This document shows, piece after piece, positions 20,966 to 31,958 of a stretch of 64,000 bases of DNA (positions are counted from its first letter, which is position 1; each line of letters starts with the position of its first letter). The notes below the pieces were generated by a model. That model had not been told where the DNA came from. It did not search any database and was given only the letters and a program-made list of their open reading frames with translations. The translations under genes were made by a program, and so were the position numbers. The stretch comes from Gracilariopsis chorda. Lineage: Eukaryota; Rhodophyta; Florideophyceae; Gracilariales; Gracilariaceae. The stretch lies in NCBI GenBank assembly GCA_003194525.1, contig NBIV01000081.1, positions 232,159-296,158 of the forward strand, given 5' to 3'.

Positions 20966-21959
20966 CGAAAAACTATCCCATCTCCATCGAATTGGTTCCA
21001 TGCCTGGTCTGCCTGGTTTTAAGAAGAGGAGCTGCAGCTGTTGCTTAAAAGCGCTCATGTCAAAACTACATATAACCTAGCTGTATCATCTGGCTGATTT
21101 AGGCGCCTGTCTCACAACGGCAGATCCCACATCTCTTCAAGACCGCCTATAAGTTTTTGCTAGTTCAAGACATGCTAGCTATTGTCTACAAGAAAACTGT
21201 ACTCATATGAGTACAAACTTCAAAACAATATTTCACTAAAACTACACCAATATGAGAACCTTCTCCACCCAGTTTCCAGAACAAAGTAACCGCCTTCAGT
21301 TCCAAGCAAAAAGCACAGGTCTGTTCCAACACACGTGTGGAACATGCCCAAACTGTGACTGTATATGCTATAAATTCCCTAAATAATGAAGAGACCGTCA
21401 GATCCACGTCTGACTGTTCGTAAGGTTGTAAATACTCGGGCAACGCTGATCACTTTTCACGAAGAATGTAAGCGTTGGTTCGGGTCTCTTTGGAAGACTA
21501 AGAGCATAGCCACCAAGGGTCCAATTATCCGTTCCAATTCAAGTTTTGGAATTGCATGAGGATTTTGTGTCGCACTAATTCGGTTCAATCCATTTCCGAA
21601 AAAATTGGAATAGAATTTGGATTGAAACCAAGCGTACATCAGTCTAAAAACGTTCCTATTAGACCTAGACTTTGGCGGTTCCAATCCAAACAGAACACAA
21701 CTCCATGTCACCAAGACCACCGCAACAGCGCCCCACAATGGATCAGCAAGCTGTACCTAGATCTAAAAATTACGATAGAAAACATTTCCCGCCAGTTTCA
21801 ACGTGATGCTAGCAATATGGTGCAAAACATACATTCCTATTCAGTGCTTTTCGTACAATCCAGTCTCTCTCCCTGTCATTCTGTTTGACCGATAAACAAA
21901 TCAGCCGCCATCGCTCTGTTAATATTTACACGCACTACTAGTACTATCACAACAACGAC
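20966..21959. other. Gene-free stretch
   Basis: No supportable gene. Around 21,525-21,690 short inverted pieces of TTCCAAT/ATTGGAA type recur. The sequence may include the end of the Harbinger-type element to the right, but no terminal repeat could be fixed. Confidence 0.4.
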
Positions 21960-22955
21960 ATGGGAGCAGGCGAAGGATTGACACCAGTGGAGGCATTTGC
22001 TGCCTGTCACGCGATGATTGCAGCATCGGAAGATCCCAAGTCTGGTCGAGGTAAAAAATCGCATGTCATCGAACAACAAGTCCGATACGCTTTTCAAAAT
22101 TTGACAGAACAGAACAAAAGCCGCTACCGTCACCTCGCATTTCATGAAAGAACTGGAGATGCTATCATTCAAAGGTACAAAAAAGTGAGAGCGTCTTGCA
22201 TCAAATTTGAGAGCATTGTGCTTTTGATGAAATCAAAAAGGCCAACAGGTTCTCCGACTTTGTCAGAATTTGAAAGAGCCGCTTTGGCAGTATACAATGG
22301 AGAAGCAACAATCTCAAATATGTATACATTCTTCAACGATCGATCAGTACGACTTCGTCCAAGATTTTCGTTCATGTGGTCGTTATAATTTCTGAGAGAA
22401 ACGCATGGCTGAAGTATGCTTATTGAATCAAGACAGAAACCGAAATCTGCAAGTCAGATCATTGCTATTGAAAATGGAGAACCAAATAATTCCTCTGAGG
22501 TATCGGTATTCGTTGATGGAAGCAATGCTGAGGCATCACAATCCGCACTGCCGAGTGCATCCAAACAGAATGGAAGAGCATCTGGGCAAAAAACAGCGTC
22601 CTACTGGTACCAAGTGAGAATTGGAACATTCGAAGCAGGTTTTTGCTATGCATCTTGGAGCAGATGGGATTGAGAAGTTAGCAGAAGAAGCAAACAAAAG
22701 AAACAAGCTTTCAGAAAAGTTTTACAGGTTGAGCGTCAGCATTCTATGGTGAACTTGTTTTCGATGCCTGGTACAGACCCACAAATGCGTACCCAATTTC
22801 TACAGTTGACGCAACAGAGTGCACTACGAGATCTTGAAATGCACCTGCTGTCCGCTGTGCCGTCCCGTTCCGCAAACGCAGCTCCCCTAGCACCACGCAC
22901 TCGAGAGATGGGAAAAGCATTTTCCAATATCGCAACGAATGAGAGTCATTCGTAG
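21960..22955 (+). pseudogene. NAM-like (Harbinger-associated) DNA-binding gene, broken
   Basis: A 142-residue frame from ATG 21960 shows the pattern of the NAM/Myb-like second gene of PIF/Harbinger elements: RTGDAIIQRYKKVRASCIKFE, then KRPTGSPTLSEFERAA. It ends in a stop at 22,386. Downstream frames carry the usual low-complexity linker, an RPTGTK motif before a frameshift near 22,610, and a helical C-terminus (22,746-22,955). It faces the transposase gene at 23.2-24.6 kb, as a two-gene element would. Confidence 0.6.
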
Positions 22956-23192
22956 TGGACGACTGTTGGTGGAACTGGTGGACAAGATTTAAATGAGGGA
23001 AGGACTAAAAATGTCGTCGGTGAACCATACAATGAAGCAAAAGCCAGTAATGCGCTTTTATCTTTGTCATCTGAGTAACTTAAGCTCAGAGGGATCTGTA
23101 TTTGATCTTCTGAATGAACACAGTCGAGTATACTAAGCGTCCTTGTGGCATATGAAACACAAAATTTGTTCACTTGTTAGATAACAATTGAG

Positions 23193-24580
23193 CTAGGTAG
23201 CCTGTGTGTTCATGTTCCATATGTGTTCGATTAAAGCATCTCGAAGTTTTCTATGCTGGCCTTTAAGTTTTACGTCATCTGCAGTGCCCTCATATGACTT
23301 GACAAACTGAGCAACTGATCCATCTTTGATATACTCTAGCAAAATATCTGAGTCATCTTGTTCCTCTGTAAACATCGTACTACATCCACCTACACCGTCG
23401 CTTGAGTATGAATCCCGCCTGGCCTCAACTTTCATGCTGTGTAGAATGACTTATGTCTTCGCGATCGCCTTCATTTTCTCCACGGAATTCAGTTCTGATG
23501 CCATAAATAAGTACTTGTACTACGAAACAAAACGCCAAATAAACGTTCCACTGCCTTTTGGGCCCCTTCTTGGAGACGCCGGAAGGTTTTGCCCTTGTTA
23601 GACTTATCGTTGAGAACAGTTTTGATAAAGATTTTCCAGTCTGGGTAGATGCCATCCGTTAGGTAATAGAACTATTTGAATAGTTTGCCGTTTACCATAT
23701 ATGACGGTTGCACTGGAGGGAATGTCCCATTCAAAACATTTGAAAAGTGCGAGCTAACTTCAAGGATGTTAAGGTCATGGAATACACCCGGTAATCCAAA
23801 CTGAAAAGACCACACCCATAAATCCAAGTCACAAATGGCCTCCATTGGAAAAGATGATACCTTTTCCTTCCCAGTCATTAAACCTTGTAGTGCCTTCGGA
23901 CAGTTTTTCCATGTCCACTGTGCACAATCGAGACAGCCGATACATCCCGGAAATACAATTCTGGCATACTGCCACTCAATTCTTTCCAAGTCCGCTGCAG
24001 TAGGCTGACGAATATACTCGCCTTCAAATCTATCAATCAAGGCCTTGCAGAACTCCTTAAGGCAATTCGATGGTGTTGTTTCTGAGACATTAAACAGATC
24101 ATCCACAAGATTGGCAGGCAAACCATAAGCAAGCTGACGCTGTGCGCATAGCACCTTTGCCAACGGCGTTACACCCACTCACCCTGTAGCATCTGGACGT
24201 AATCCCTGTCTGAAGTATGATGATGTTTGGATAACATTTGTAAAAAAATAGTTAAACGTTGAGCGGGGCATCCTGAATTGTATCTCGAACATCTTCTCAT
24301 TTTGTTCGGGCCCGTACTGGTTTGTCCCAGGCCGTATCTCGTGAACAGGCCAAAAATATTTGCACATGTAGTAGCGTTGAGTCGTGGCGTAGTCGCAGAG
24401 AATGTTCGGAGATTTCCCTGGTAGAGACCCGGCAGATTGCTCCTTGTGTGCACTTTCATAAACTGCAAGATTCACCATCTGCAACCACAACCCAACACTC
24501 ATGTCCACCTCTCTTAAAAATTCCATACTCATGACACCACGTGCAAACCTTCTTTCTGCCTCTTTAAATTCCATTCGCAA
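23193..24580 (-). pseudogene. PIF/Harbinger transposase with three in-frame stops and one frameshift
   Basis: The whole transposase is collinear on the minus strand: FEIQFRMPRSTFNYFF, then RPDATG followed by TGA (24,179-24,181), GVTPLAKVL, GCLDCAQWTWKNCP (first catalytic Asp), LPGVFHDLNILEVS (second Asp), VNGKLFK followed by TAG (23,672-23,674), then LTDGIYPDWKIF, and EGAQKAVERLFGVL (catalytic Glu). A frameshift near 23,520 and a TAA near 23,451 precede the typical VILHSM and HRKLRDALIEHIW C-terminus. All DDE residues remain recognisable, so decay is moderate. Confidence 0.78.
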
Positions 24581-25358
24581 GAGTAGAGCTGATTGAAAAC
24601 GGTAGCAGTTAGCTTGTTGTGTACTGGCAATAAAATTTGAACATAGCGTGATGACATACCTTTATCCTTGCCCAAATCTTATCACTTTCAATCCTAACCT
24701 TGACAAAGTTTCCTGCTCTAAACGAGGGAAATACAGGTTCCTTACGACAACACAAAAACTTTTTGAAAACGTGTCTGGTTCAGAAATATGAGACAATCTT
24801 TTTGACGTACTTGTAAATGATTAACAGAGCTACGGCCCGACAGGAAGCAGAAGCGAGCTGGTATTCTTGGGTTTGACGTGAACAAGACCCCACTTCAAAC
24901 CTTGTTTTCTCTCCGCTGAATGAGCGATTGCAGTAGCAACAGTTATGCAAGAGAGAGACAGAAAAGCTCGGTACGTGTTACACGCCAGTACAAACACTAC
25001 GGTCTTTTTCCCTGTCACCAAGACGAAAAGTGTTTGCGGATACAATCTGATTTGTTAGACTACCAGCGACACCATCTTTAGCGTTTGCTTAGAGTGGCAT
25101 GGGTGCCTTGGTTGCCGTTCAAGAGGCCACAAGAGAGTCAAGCGGCTTAAGATTGCAGAAAACCCTTCCCGTTGGCGGGCGTTGCTATGCGCGGTTGAAC
25201 TTGAACCTAGGGCCACGTGGGAGAGACTGCGTTCTAATAGCAGTCGAAATCGCCTTCTCTTGAAGTGAATCCAAAATAAAAATATTCACCAGCATATCTT
25301 TCACACGTTTCATACGTGATGGATTGCAAACGACAATGGGTGGCCATGCTCTAAGCGC
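24581..25358. other. Gene-free stretch
   Basis: Nothing supportable as a gene. It separates the Harbinger-type element from the piggyBac-like element and should contain one end of each. No terminal repeats were identified. Confidence 0.4.
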
Positions 25359-26421
25359 TTGATTGGAAATGTCGTCAGTATTGTGGTGTCCATTGAAACT
25401 ATTTGTCACCAAACTTCAGTGTCTGTTGATTGGAAACTACGCCCGCTTAGTAAGCGTTGTTGTATGAAACCGCGCAATTTAAAACCGGATACACCTGAGC
25501 AAGAAATAATACCACCCGTGACAGATGATAACACAATTCAGCATATAAATGATACACAATCCGTGACCAAAATGGAAAATGTCGTTCTTCCTGCAAATTA
25601 CAGAGCATCTGCTACTGGAGTAGAAGTGGCGAGAATTTAAGTGTATGAACGTTTTTGGATCAATAAGAACGTTCATCTTGATTTAAATAAATCTATACGC
25701 GACCGATTATGGAAGGTGATTTGTCTAGCTGGGGATGTAATTCTACAAAACCATACTCAGTATGCCATGCAACTATTCGACCTTTTCATGTGGATGTATC
25801 CGAATGAATATCTACAGAAGATAACAAAGCCTACAAACACAGAACTGGAGTCCTTCGGTCACGTTGCCATGACCGGTGGAAAATGCTAAGGTTTTTTGGT
25901 ATATTGATTCTGATTTCACGATTCGATTTCACTAGTCGTCAGTCTCTCTGGTCCAGTCAATCAGTTTCCAAATACATTCCCAGGCCAAAGTTTGGAATGA
26001 TAATGTTCTGCAACCTATTAGAGGCTATTTCGTCCTGGATCACTTTCAGTAGGTACACAAAAAGCCAAAACTTTGACAAGCGATGGTTGCATGTGAGCAG
26101 GTTTGTCGATGCCATCAATCGACATCGACGTGCCCATGTGGTACCGTCACATCATTTATATGCCGATGAAAGCATGTCACGTTGGTATGGACTTGGCGGA
26201 GACTGGATCTCGATAGGCCCTCCCCATTACTTGGCAATGGCACGTAACCCGGAAAATGGCTGTGAGATAAAAACCGTTTGTAGCGGTGTTAGCGGAATAC
26301 TTCTTTGCATGGAACTCGTACTCTCTTCTCAAGATACATCTTACAGACGTTATGAAGCGTATCATCCACATGATACTGCTATCTTGTTACGTCTAACATT
26401 ACCCTGTGTGGTGCCAAACAC
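25359..26421 (+). pseudogene. piggyBac-like transposase, segment 1
   Basis: An N-terminal acidic/polar part (25,440-25,637) ends in TAA and continues in frame (ERFWINKNVHLD; LFDLFMWMYPNEYL). A frameshift at about 25,885 leads to the DDE_Tnp_1_7 core: LRFFGILILISRFDF, a VPSHHLYADESMSRWYG motif with the first catalytic Asp, and PENGCEIKT. Reading stops at LPCVVPNT, where solo LTR A begins at 26,422. The gene continues in three more segments at 27,264, 28,299 and 39,054. Confidence 0.75.
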
Positions 26422-27263
26422 TGATTTAACGGGGGAAACCCGCTACCGCGGAAGGGACACCTCATGGTGTTCAGCCTTGCTCTCTTTTATGGGGTAAATC
26501 AGCCGTAGAGCCCTCCGAGTAGTCGGCGCGTGTCAGGCGTAGCTCCAGGCCACTATGTCTTTCCTTACAGAAGAAGGTGTGTAGGATGGCTTAGAACCCG
26601 AGACCCGGATGCGCCAGGCCACGACTATCTCCAGGGACCAGAAATGTGCGGACAACGATGAGCCGTACTGCGGAGCACTGACCCGTGACAAAGATAAATA
26701 TTCCCAAGACTTCGGGGCGAACCTGGATACAGGGTGGAGTAGAATGAGACGTAATACTGTTAAGTAGACCAAATAAAGAAACAAATAAAGAAACAAATAT
26801 CATTAATAACGGTTGGTGACTCCTCGGTGAAACGAGGAGGATAACTCGACCGGGAACGGTGGCGACACTCTCCGAAGTCGGAGTCGTAGCCGTACACCAA
26901 CGGTAGAATTAGAGCCAAGTCTCTCGTTAGGGCTCTACTTTGGGGAGGAGCGGCGGCGGCCGCTCCCTTAAATGCCGTAGCTGAAAATATTCAGTATAAT
27001 GCACTAAGTATGCTGACACAGCTGGGCAGTACACCCACGTGTGGTGCTTGGCCCGTAGACACGGAGCATCCCCCTCGTCGGGTGCATCACGTCCCATGTG
27101 TACTATTATCACCCTCTACACTGAGGCACTCCCTAATGCGGCTGTCAGGTGACGGATACTAATATACAACCTATCCACCCCGGGGATACCGCCATCTCGT
27201 TAAAAAAAGCGTTTTCATCCCCTTGTCCTGAGGGCACATTGCACCACACCTTGGGTTCATACA
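26422..27263. repeat. Solo LTR A inside the piggyBac gene
   Basis: This 842-bp hairpin-rich sequence begins TGATTTAACG, ends GTTCATACA and separates piggyBac codons that are adjacent in the family (VVPNT before it, ICANSGF after it). Flanks AACAC and AATAG may be a decayed target duplication. It contains perfect hairpins such as CTCCTCG-GTGAAA-CGAGGAG near 26,820 and CTCCGA-AG-TCGGAG near 26,870. There are no ORFs of note. Confidence 0.6.
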
Positions 27264-27521
27264 AATAGGGTTATATGCGCCAACTCCGGATTTACGACAG
27301 TAACGACTGTTACGGCACCTTTTAAGTATGGGCTACGATTTTTTGGAGTTGATGAAGCCGCTACAAAACACTACCCAATGACGTTTTTGTCCCAGCAGAA
27401 GCTGTCATGGAGAGGGGATCAGCTTGTCATGGTAAGTGAAGGTACGAATAGCTGCCCATCTGTTATGGTCGTTTTATGGATGGACAGAGAACGCCGTTAC
27501 TTCGTAAGCACAAGTGGCACA
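27264..27521 (+). pseudogene. piggyBac-like transposase, segment 2
   Basis: The same reading continues: ICANSGFTTV, KYGLRFFGVDEAATKHYPM, LSWRGDQLVMV and MDRERRYFVSTSGT, a typical mid-to-late piggyBac core. It ends at solo LTR B (27,522). Confidence 0.72.
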
Positions 27522-28298
27522 TGTGGTGCAAAAACCCAAAAGGGAGACGAAGCACGAGGGTGTTCGAATTCCTCCTCTCTTTAGAGGGTAGCATGGCGAC
27601 AAACCCATCTGTGGTGAGCACACAAGCCGGTCGTGAACCGGGGCTCACTTCACGACTAGCGTACAGGTGCAAGAGCGGCCTAGAAAAGGATCGAATACAC
27701 GCAGAGTAGTGATAGTGCAGAACGGGTGGTCACTCGTACAAGGAGTGCGCGACGGTTCACCGGTAAGCACAAAATATGCCACCTGCATAATAGAGTACTG
27801 AAAAGAAACAAAACACACAACAAAAGACAAACGCAAGTCTATAAATGTGGTTGAAAGCGCCACGAGGTGGATGGCTAGTCTTACACAAGGCGACGAATCG
27901 CCGAGGGAGGATATCGTGCACCTGGGGTTTCTGAGTCAGAGCCGAACACTCGCTTGTGCGATGTTTATTGACCAGGACGCCCCAAGCTAACCTACCTAAG
28001 TAGGGTGCCGGCCGTCAACCGTACACTGTAATAACTAATTATGTAGATAGATAAGTAAATAGATAAATAAATAAATAAATAAATAGTCGTAACCGTATCC
28101 CTAAAAAGGGGTGCCTGCATACGTACACGTGTGTTATTCGTAGTCCTGTCACCTGTGTCCAATTAACACGATTTCAAGTGTGCCATGGCCAACCCATTGG
28201 GGAATTAGTTCTCATATACGTGGCTAAATCCAACTCTCGTCACGAGGCATGTATGAGCGTGCATCACGATTAATCACCGCGAAGGGCGTTGCTCTACA
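27522..28298. repeat. Solo LTR B, copy 1, with perfect target duplication
   Basis: 777 bp from TGTGGTGCA to GCTCTACA, flanked on both sides by GCACA. A second copy is at 49,743-50,508. Shared landmarks are CCTCCTCTCT-AGAGGG, ACCTACCTAAGTAGGGT and the CTCGCTTGTGCGA block. It has several short hairpins (CCGGT-CGTGA-ACCGG near 27,630; CCTAC-CTAA-GTAGG near 27,990). It splits the piggyBac gene. Confidence 0.78.
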
Positions 28299-28371
28299 GC
28301 ACAACGCTGCCGTCTCGGCCAAATGTTAGGTCCAGATGGAGAGCAGTTGGAAATAGCGCTCAATTTGTCAC
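28299..28371 (+). pseudogene. piggyBac-like transposase, segment 3
   Basis: A short piece between LTR B and LTR C reads TLPSRPNV then RSRWRAVGNS and FVTVE, fitting the family between YFVSTSGT and the C-terminal part. It ends at the GTCAC duplication (28,367-28,371). Confidence 0.6.
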
Positions 28372-28851
28372 TGTAGAGCAATGCGTGCGCGCATACCCTC
28401 TAGGCGAGGTGGATCATAAATGATTCAATACTGACGTAGCATCGGTTTAATACAGGTATGAGTGGACCTTCGGAAATATTGGGTGAAATTGGATAAGAAT
28501 TTTAATTGGTATTTCTGGAACCTTTGGAGGTGATTTCTGTGGTCTCTGGAACAGATGGACGCGTGGCAAGCGCACGGATATTATTCATGGTTGGTATGAT
28601 GCACACTTGTCGTTTTGCGCCGTGGCCGGCAGTGCCGCCAAGTGACACAAGAGTGTGGACCACAAGTTTGGCACACTACAGTAGTAGTATTGTTAGTTTA
28701 TTGTGACCCAATAGTACCTAACGGAGGAGGGCCTTGCCGTTTCACCATGAAGTAAAGACAAGCTGTGACTTGGCTCTGAGTTTATCGCCTGCGCAAAGTG
28801 ATCAACTCGTGCTGGGGTTTCACCCCATTTGGTCTCGTAATACTTACCCGC
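28372..28851. repeat. Solo LTR C, left part (split by the Ty3 element)
   Basis: Begins TGTAGAGCAA at 28,372, directly after GTCAC. Its other half is at 38,587-39,053, ending TTGCTCCACA, followed again by GTCAC. The two halves sum to about 947 bp. The Ty3 element inserted inside it, duplicating CCCGC (28,847-28,851), which is CCCGT at 38,582-38,586. Confidence 0.7.
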
Positions 28852-29678
28852 TGAAGTGCAACGCCCTCAGGGAGGGATTCCTGGTACTTGATCGTTTTCC
28901 CGATATTATCGGTTGTGTAGTGTGTATATGAACTACGCCCCACAATGGTGGGTATGGACACGTGGGACACGGTTTTGGGTCAATTGGCGGTTGTCCACAG
29001 TAGTGGATGTTGCCACGAAATGTGGAGTATTTTAGTTAATATTATTTATTATTTTTACACCCATTTCTGGGAAGCTAGTACTTAGTGCGACGGCGCACTG
29101 CCGTCGCACCAGTAAACCTTCCCCAACAAGGGACCCCAACCTGGGGAATTGGCTCTAGTTGTTGCCGCTTGCGCGCGTACTCTACTCCTCCTTGGAGGGA
29201 AACGCCGTAAACCACGGGACATCTAACCCCCTTGCACATCTAAAGAAGCCCATCCTTGGGAGTACAATTGTTCCAATCATATTGGTGTTTCGCCCTGTAT
29301 AGGGAGTCCTGTCCACCGGCATTGCCGTATCTGTTCGTCGCTCTCGCGACTCACATCGTCCTCTCTTCCTACTCTCCGCCCTTCCTTTTTCCCCTTTTTA
29401 GGGTAGCACCTCCCGCTATCCGCGGCCCTCGTGTGCGCATCCGCTCACACACCCCCACTTACGTGGAAACATACCTCTACTGAGGATCACACCCCGCTCA
29501 CGCCGATACCGACTCTTCGCCTTCACCTCCCTGCGCGAGTCGCGACAGGTGCCCCTGGTCTTACAAACCGGCTTCGCCGTGACACGTCTGGGAGGGCTCT
29601 ATCCAACTGGGTTCACCTCGTGAGAGGAAGATCACGAACGTCTTTCGGTGTTTTTCCCCTTTGGGGCATTGCACCACA
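28852..29678 (+). repeat. 5' LTR of the Ty3 element
   Basis: 827 bp, starting TGAAGTGCAACG and ending GCACCACA. It includes a perfect 10-bp stem (29,085-29,094 with 29,100-29,109, loop GCACT) and many smaller hairpins such as CCTCC-TT-GGAGG and CCAAT-CAT-ATTGG. It should carry the promoter and poly(A) signals; none is obvious by motif. Confidence 0.92.
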
Positions 29679-29681
29679 AAG

Positions 29682-29703
29682 TGGTCTCCCGACCTAGAAT
29701 CGG
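29682..29703 (+). other. Primer-binding site of the Ty3 element
   Basis: Three bases (AAG) after the LTR comes TGGTCTCCCGACCTAG and then AATCGG. The complement reads as a tRNA 3' end: CCA, discriminator A, acceptor strand TCGGGAG, T-stem CTAGG and T-loop bases CGATT. Complementarity into the T-loop is longer than the usual 18 nt. The implied primer tRNA begins CTCCCGA; it is not the tRNA-Glu at the window end. Confidence 0.6.
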
Positions 29704-29783
29704 TTTTTGTTTTCCCTCTTACGAGGTTTGTTTTTATTTACCGGACGTTCCGTGATCGTTTCCCGTGGTAACGGTATTTTCTC

Positions 29784-31958
29784 ATGTCGAGGAATCCCTC
29801 CGATGCGGAGCCAGTGGTTACGCGTAGTCGCTCCCGCGACAACGCGGACACCTCCAAAGTTCGGTTCGTACCCCGTATCCCTATACAGACATGTTCCAGC
29901 CGTACTGGCGCCGCTTCATCGCGGAATGATACCCCCGACCGGGAACCCCGGAACCTCCTTTTGCCCTCGTTATCACCCCCGCAGGGGAATGCAGCATCGA
30001 CTCCGGCTGTTGCCGCAGTGCCCCAGGCACCCCGGCCCGCTCCCGCTGTCGCGGCTTCAAACCCTCGTGGAACGGGCGATAACAACCCCCAGGGGACTTC
30101 CCTGGAATCCCAGGTCCGCGCTCTGTGGACCGCCCATGACACCCTTGTAGGGGAACTAAAATCCCTCCAAGAGGTGGTCTTGGCAACCCCCGTAAAGGAG
30201 GTCGCCGAGGAACTCCGTATTTTACGGTCTGACGTCAACTCCGTGTTGGAGAGTTTGGGACAACCCGCCACCTTCATCGAAGGAGTTGAAGCCCGATTTG
30301 ATCGGATTGGTACCCGCCTGGAGACGCTGGAGCAGTTCGTCCTCATGGACAAACCATCCCCGGGTGATCCGGTAAACGAGGCATCGCACAACGACCAGAT
30401 TGCTGGGAAGAAGAAACGCCGTCATCGACGGAAACACCACCGAAAATATTCGGACTCCGATTCTTCGACATCGTCTGACTCATCCCGAAACCATTCGGTT
30501 AGCTCGAGCTCCTCGGACTCCGACTCGGAGGACGAGAAGCGAGGCTACTCCTCCCGCTCGAAGTGGTCATCGGCCACTGAAGGTGTGGTCCGAACCCGCG
30601 AGAAGGGGAGAAGACACCCCGGTCTTCGGGAATTGAAACCGACAAACCCGGATTATCGGAAGCTTTTATCATACCGGTACTACCGGCTCGAAGACTCGTC
30701 ACTTGGACGTACGCCCCGTGGTACGGGAAAGGTGCGAGAATGCATTAAGCGAATGCAGCTCTCGCTCCGCAACCAGTATTTCACTGGAGAGGACCCAGTT
30801 CTAGTACTGGATTTCCTATCCCGCTTTGTAGCGGAGGCCGATATCCTCGGTATGAATGAGGGACAAGCCTATTTGGCTTTGCCATATTTCTTACGGGGAA
30901 TGGCGGAGGACCAATACAGCTCTGTCAGATGATCTTTTCGTGCCTCCGAGGGAGGAGTTACTTGCTGGCCGGAGACTGTGCAGTATCTACTGCGCTCTTA
31001 CGCCACAAACACCGCTATCCAGCAGGCTATCCTCGCTTTGCGAGATACACGCCAGCGTGCTGGAGAGACCGAGACCGATTAATCGGTGCGCCTTAACATG
31101 GCTTTCCACAGATGTGGTAACGTATACCCCGCTGGGGAGCGCAGTACCATGTTCATCGATGGTCTTGACCCGGCAATCCGGAGTTTAGTTACCCGTTATC
31201 GGGAGGACAAGCGGAGGATCACCTATCTCGAGCTAATCCAACACGCCCGAGCGGAAGGGGATGCACTTCGTGCAAGAACTCTGAACAATCGGTCTAAATC
31301 CGCCAAGGCGTTGTTGCTGGAAAGCGAAGCTTCCTCTCTCCCGCTCACAGCGGATGGGAACCCTGGACAAAGATTTGATACCGTGCATTTGGTGCAGGAG
31401 GATGGTGTGTCGATACCCACCAGTGACTTACCGTCAACGACGGAGATGACCCGTGATACGGGAACGGAAGACCCCGTTTTGTACGGTGGTAACAGTAGGG
31501 TTCAACCCCAACGACTCCCGTTTTCAAACGGTCAATCCCGTTATCAACGGCCTGGATGGACTGACACCCGCCCTGCGGTTCGCTTCTCCGATACTCGGAA
31601 TAATAATCCGCGTGTCGCGGTATTGGCTCTCATTTGCCACCTGCGCTATACCCATGGCCATACCTCACCTCAGTGTGTTTGTTCACTGAAGGATATGGCC
31701 AAGGTAGTGGCAAATTATGAGGCCCTCACTCCAGAGGAGAAACGTTCCGTTCCGACGGCTTCCTACCTCCGTGCTAAAACAGACTTTTCCCATGCCCTAC
31801 CACAGACCCCGCGTGCGCGGCAAGCTTCATACACCCCGATTCGGGAGATCACGCAACCATCCGTTGCAACCCCCGCTTATGCGGATAGAAACCCCCGTCA
31901 ACGGGATGAAGCACTCGTTGTCGAGGAAACCAACCCACCGCCGAAGGCGGAAAACTAA
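29784..31958 (+). pseudogene. Ty3 Gag with in-frame TGA and TAA
   Basis: ATG 29784 opens a frame that runs to 31,958, broken by TGA at 30,930 and TAA at 31,080. Sequence between and after them is clearly Gag in the same frame (ETVQYLLRSYA, then RLNMAFHRCGNVY and MFIDGLDPAIRSLV). An Arg/Ser-rich region (about residues 205-260) and a capsid-like domain are followed by a nucleocapsid knuckle CHLRYTHGHTSPQC (about 31,635-31,680), whose second zinc Cys has become Arg (CGC for TGC). Gag forms the particle; this copy cannot. Confidence 0.85.
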
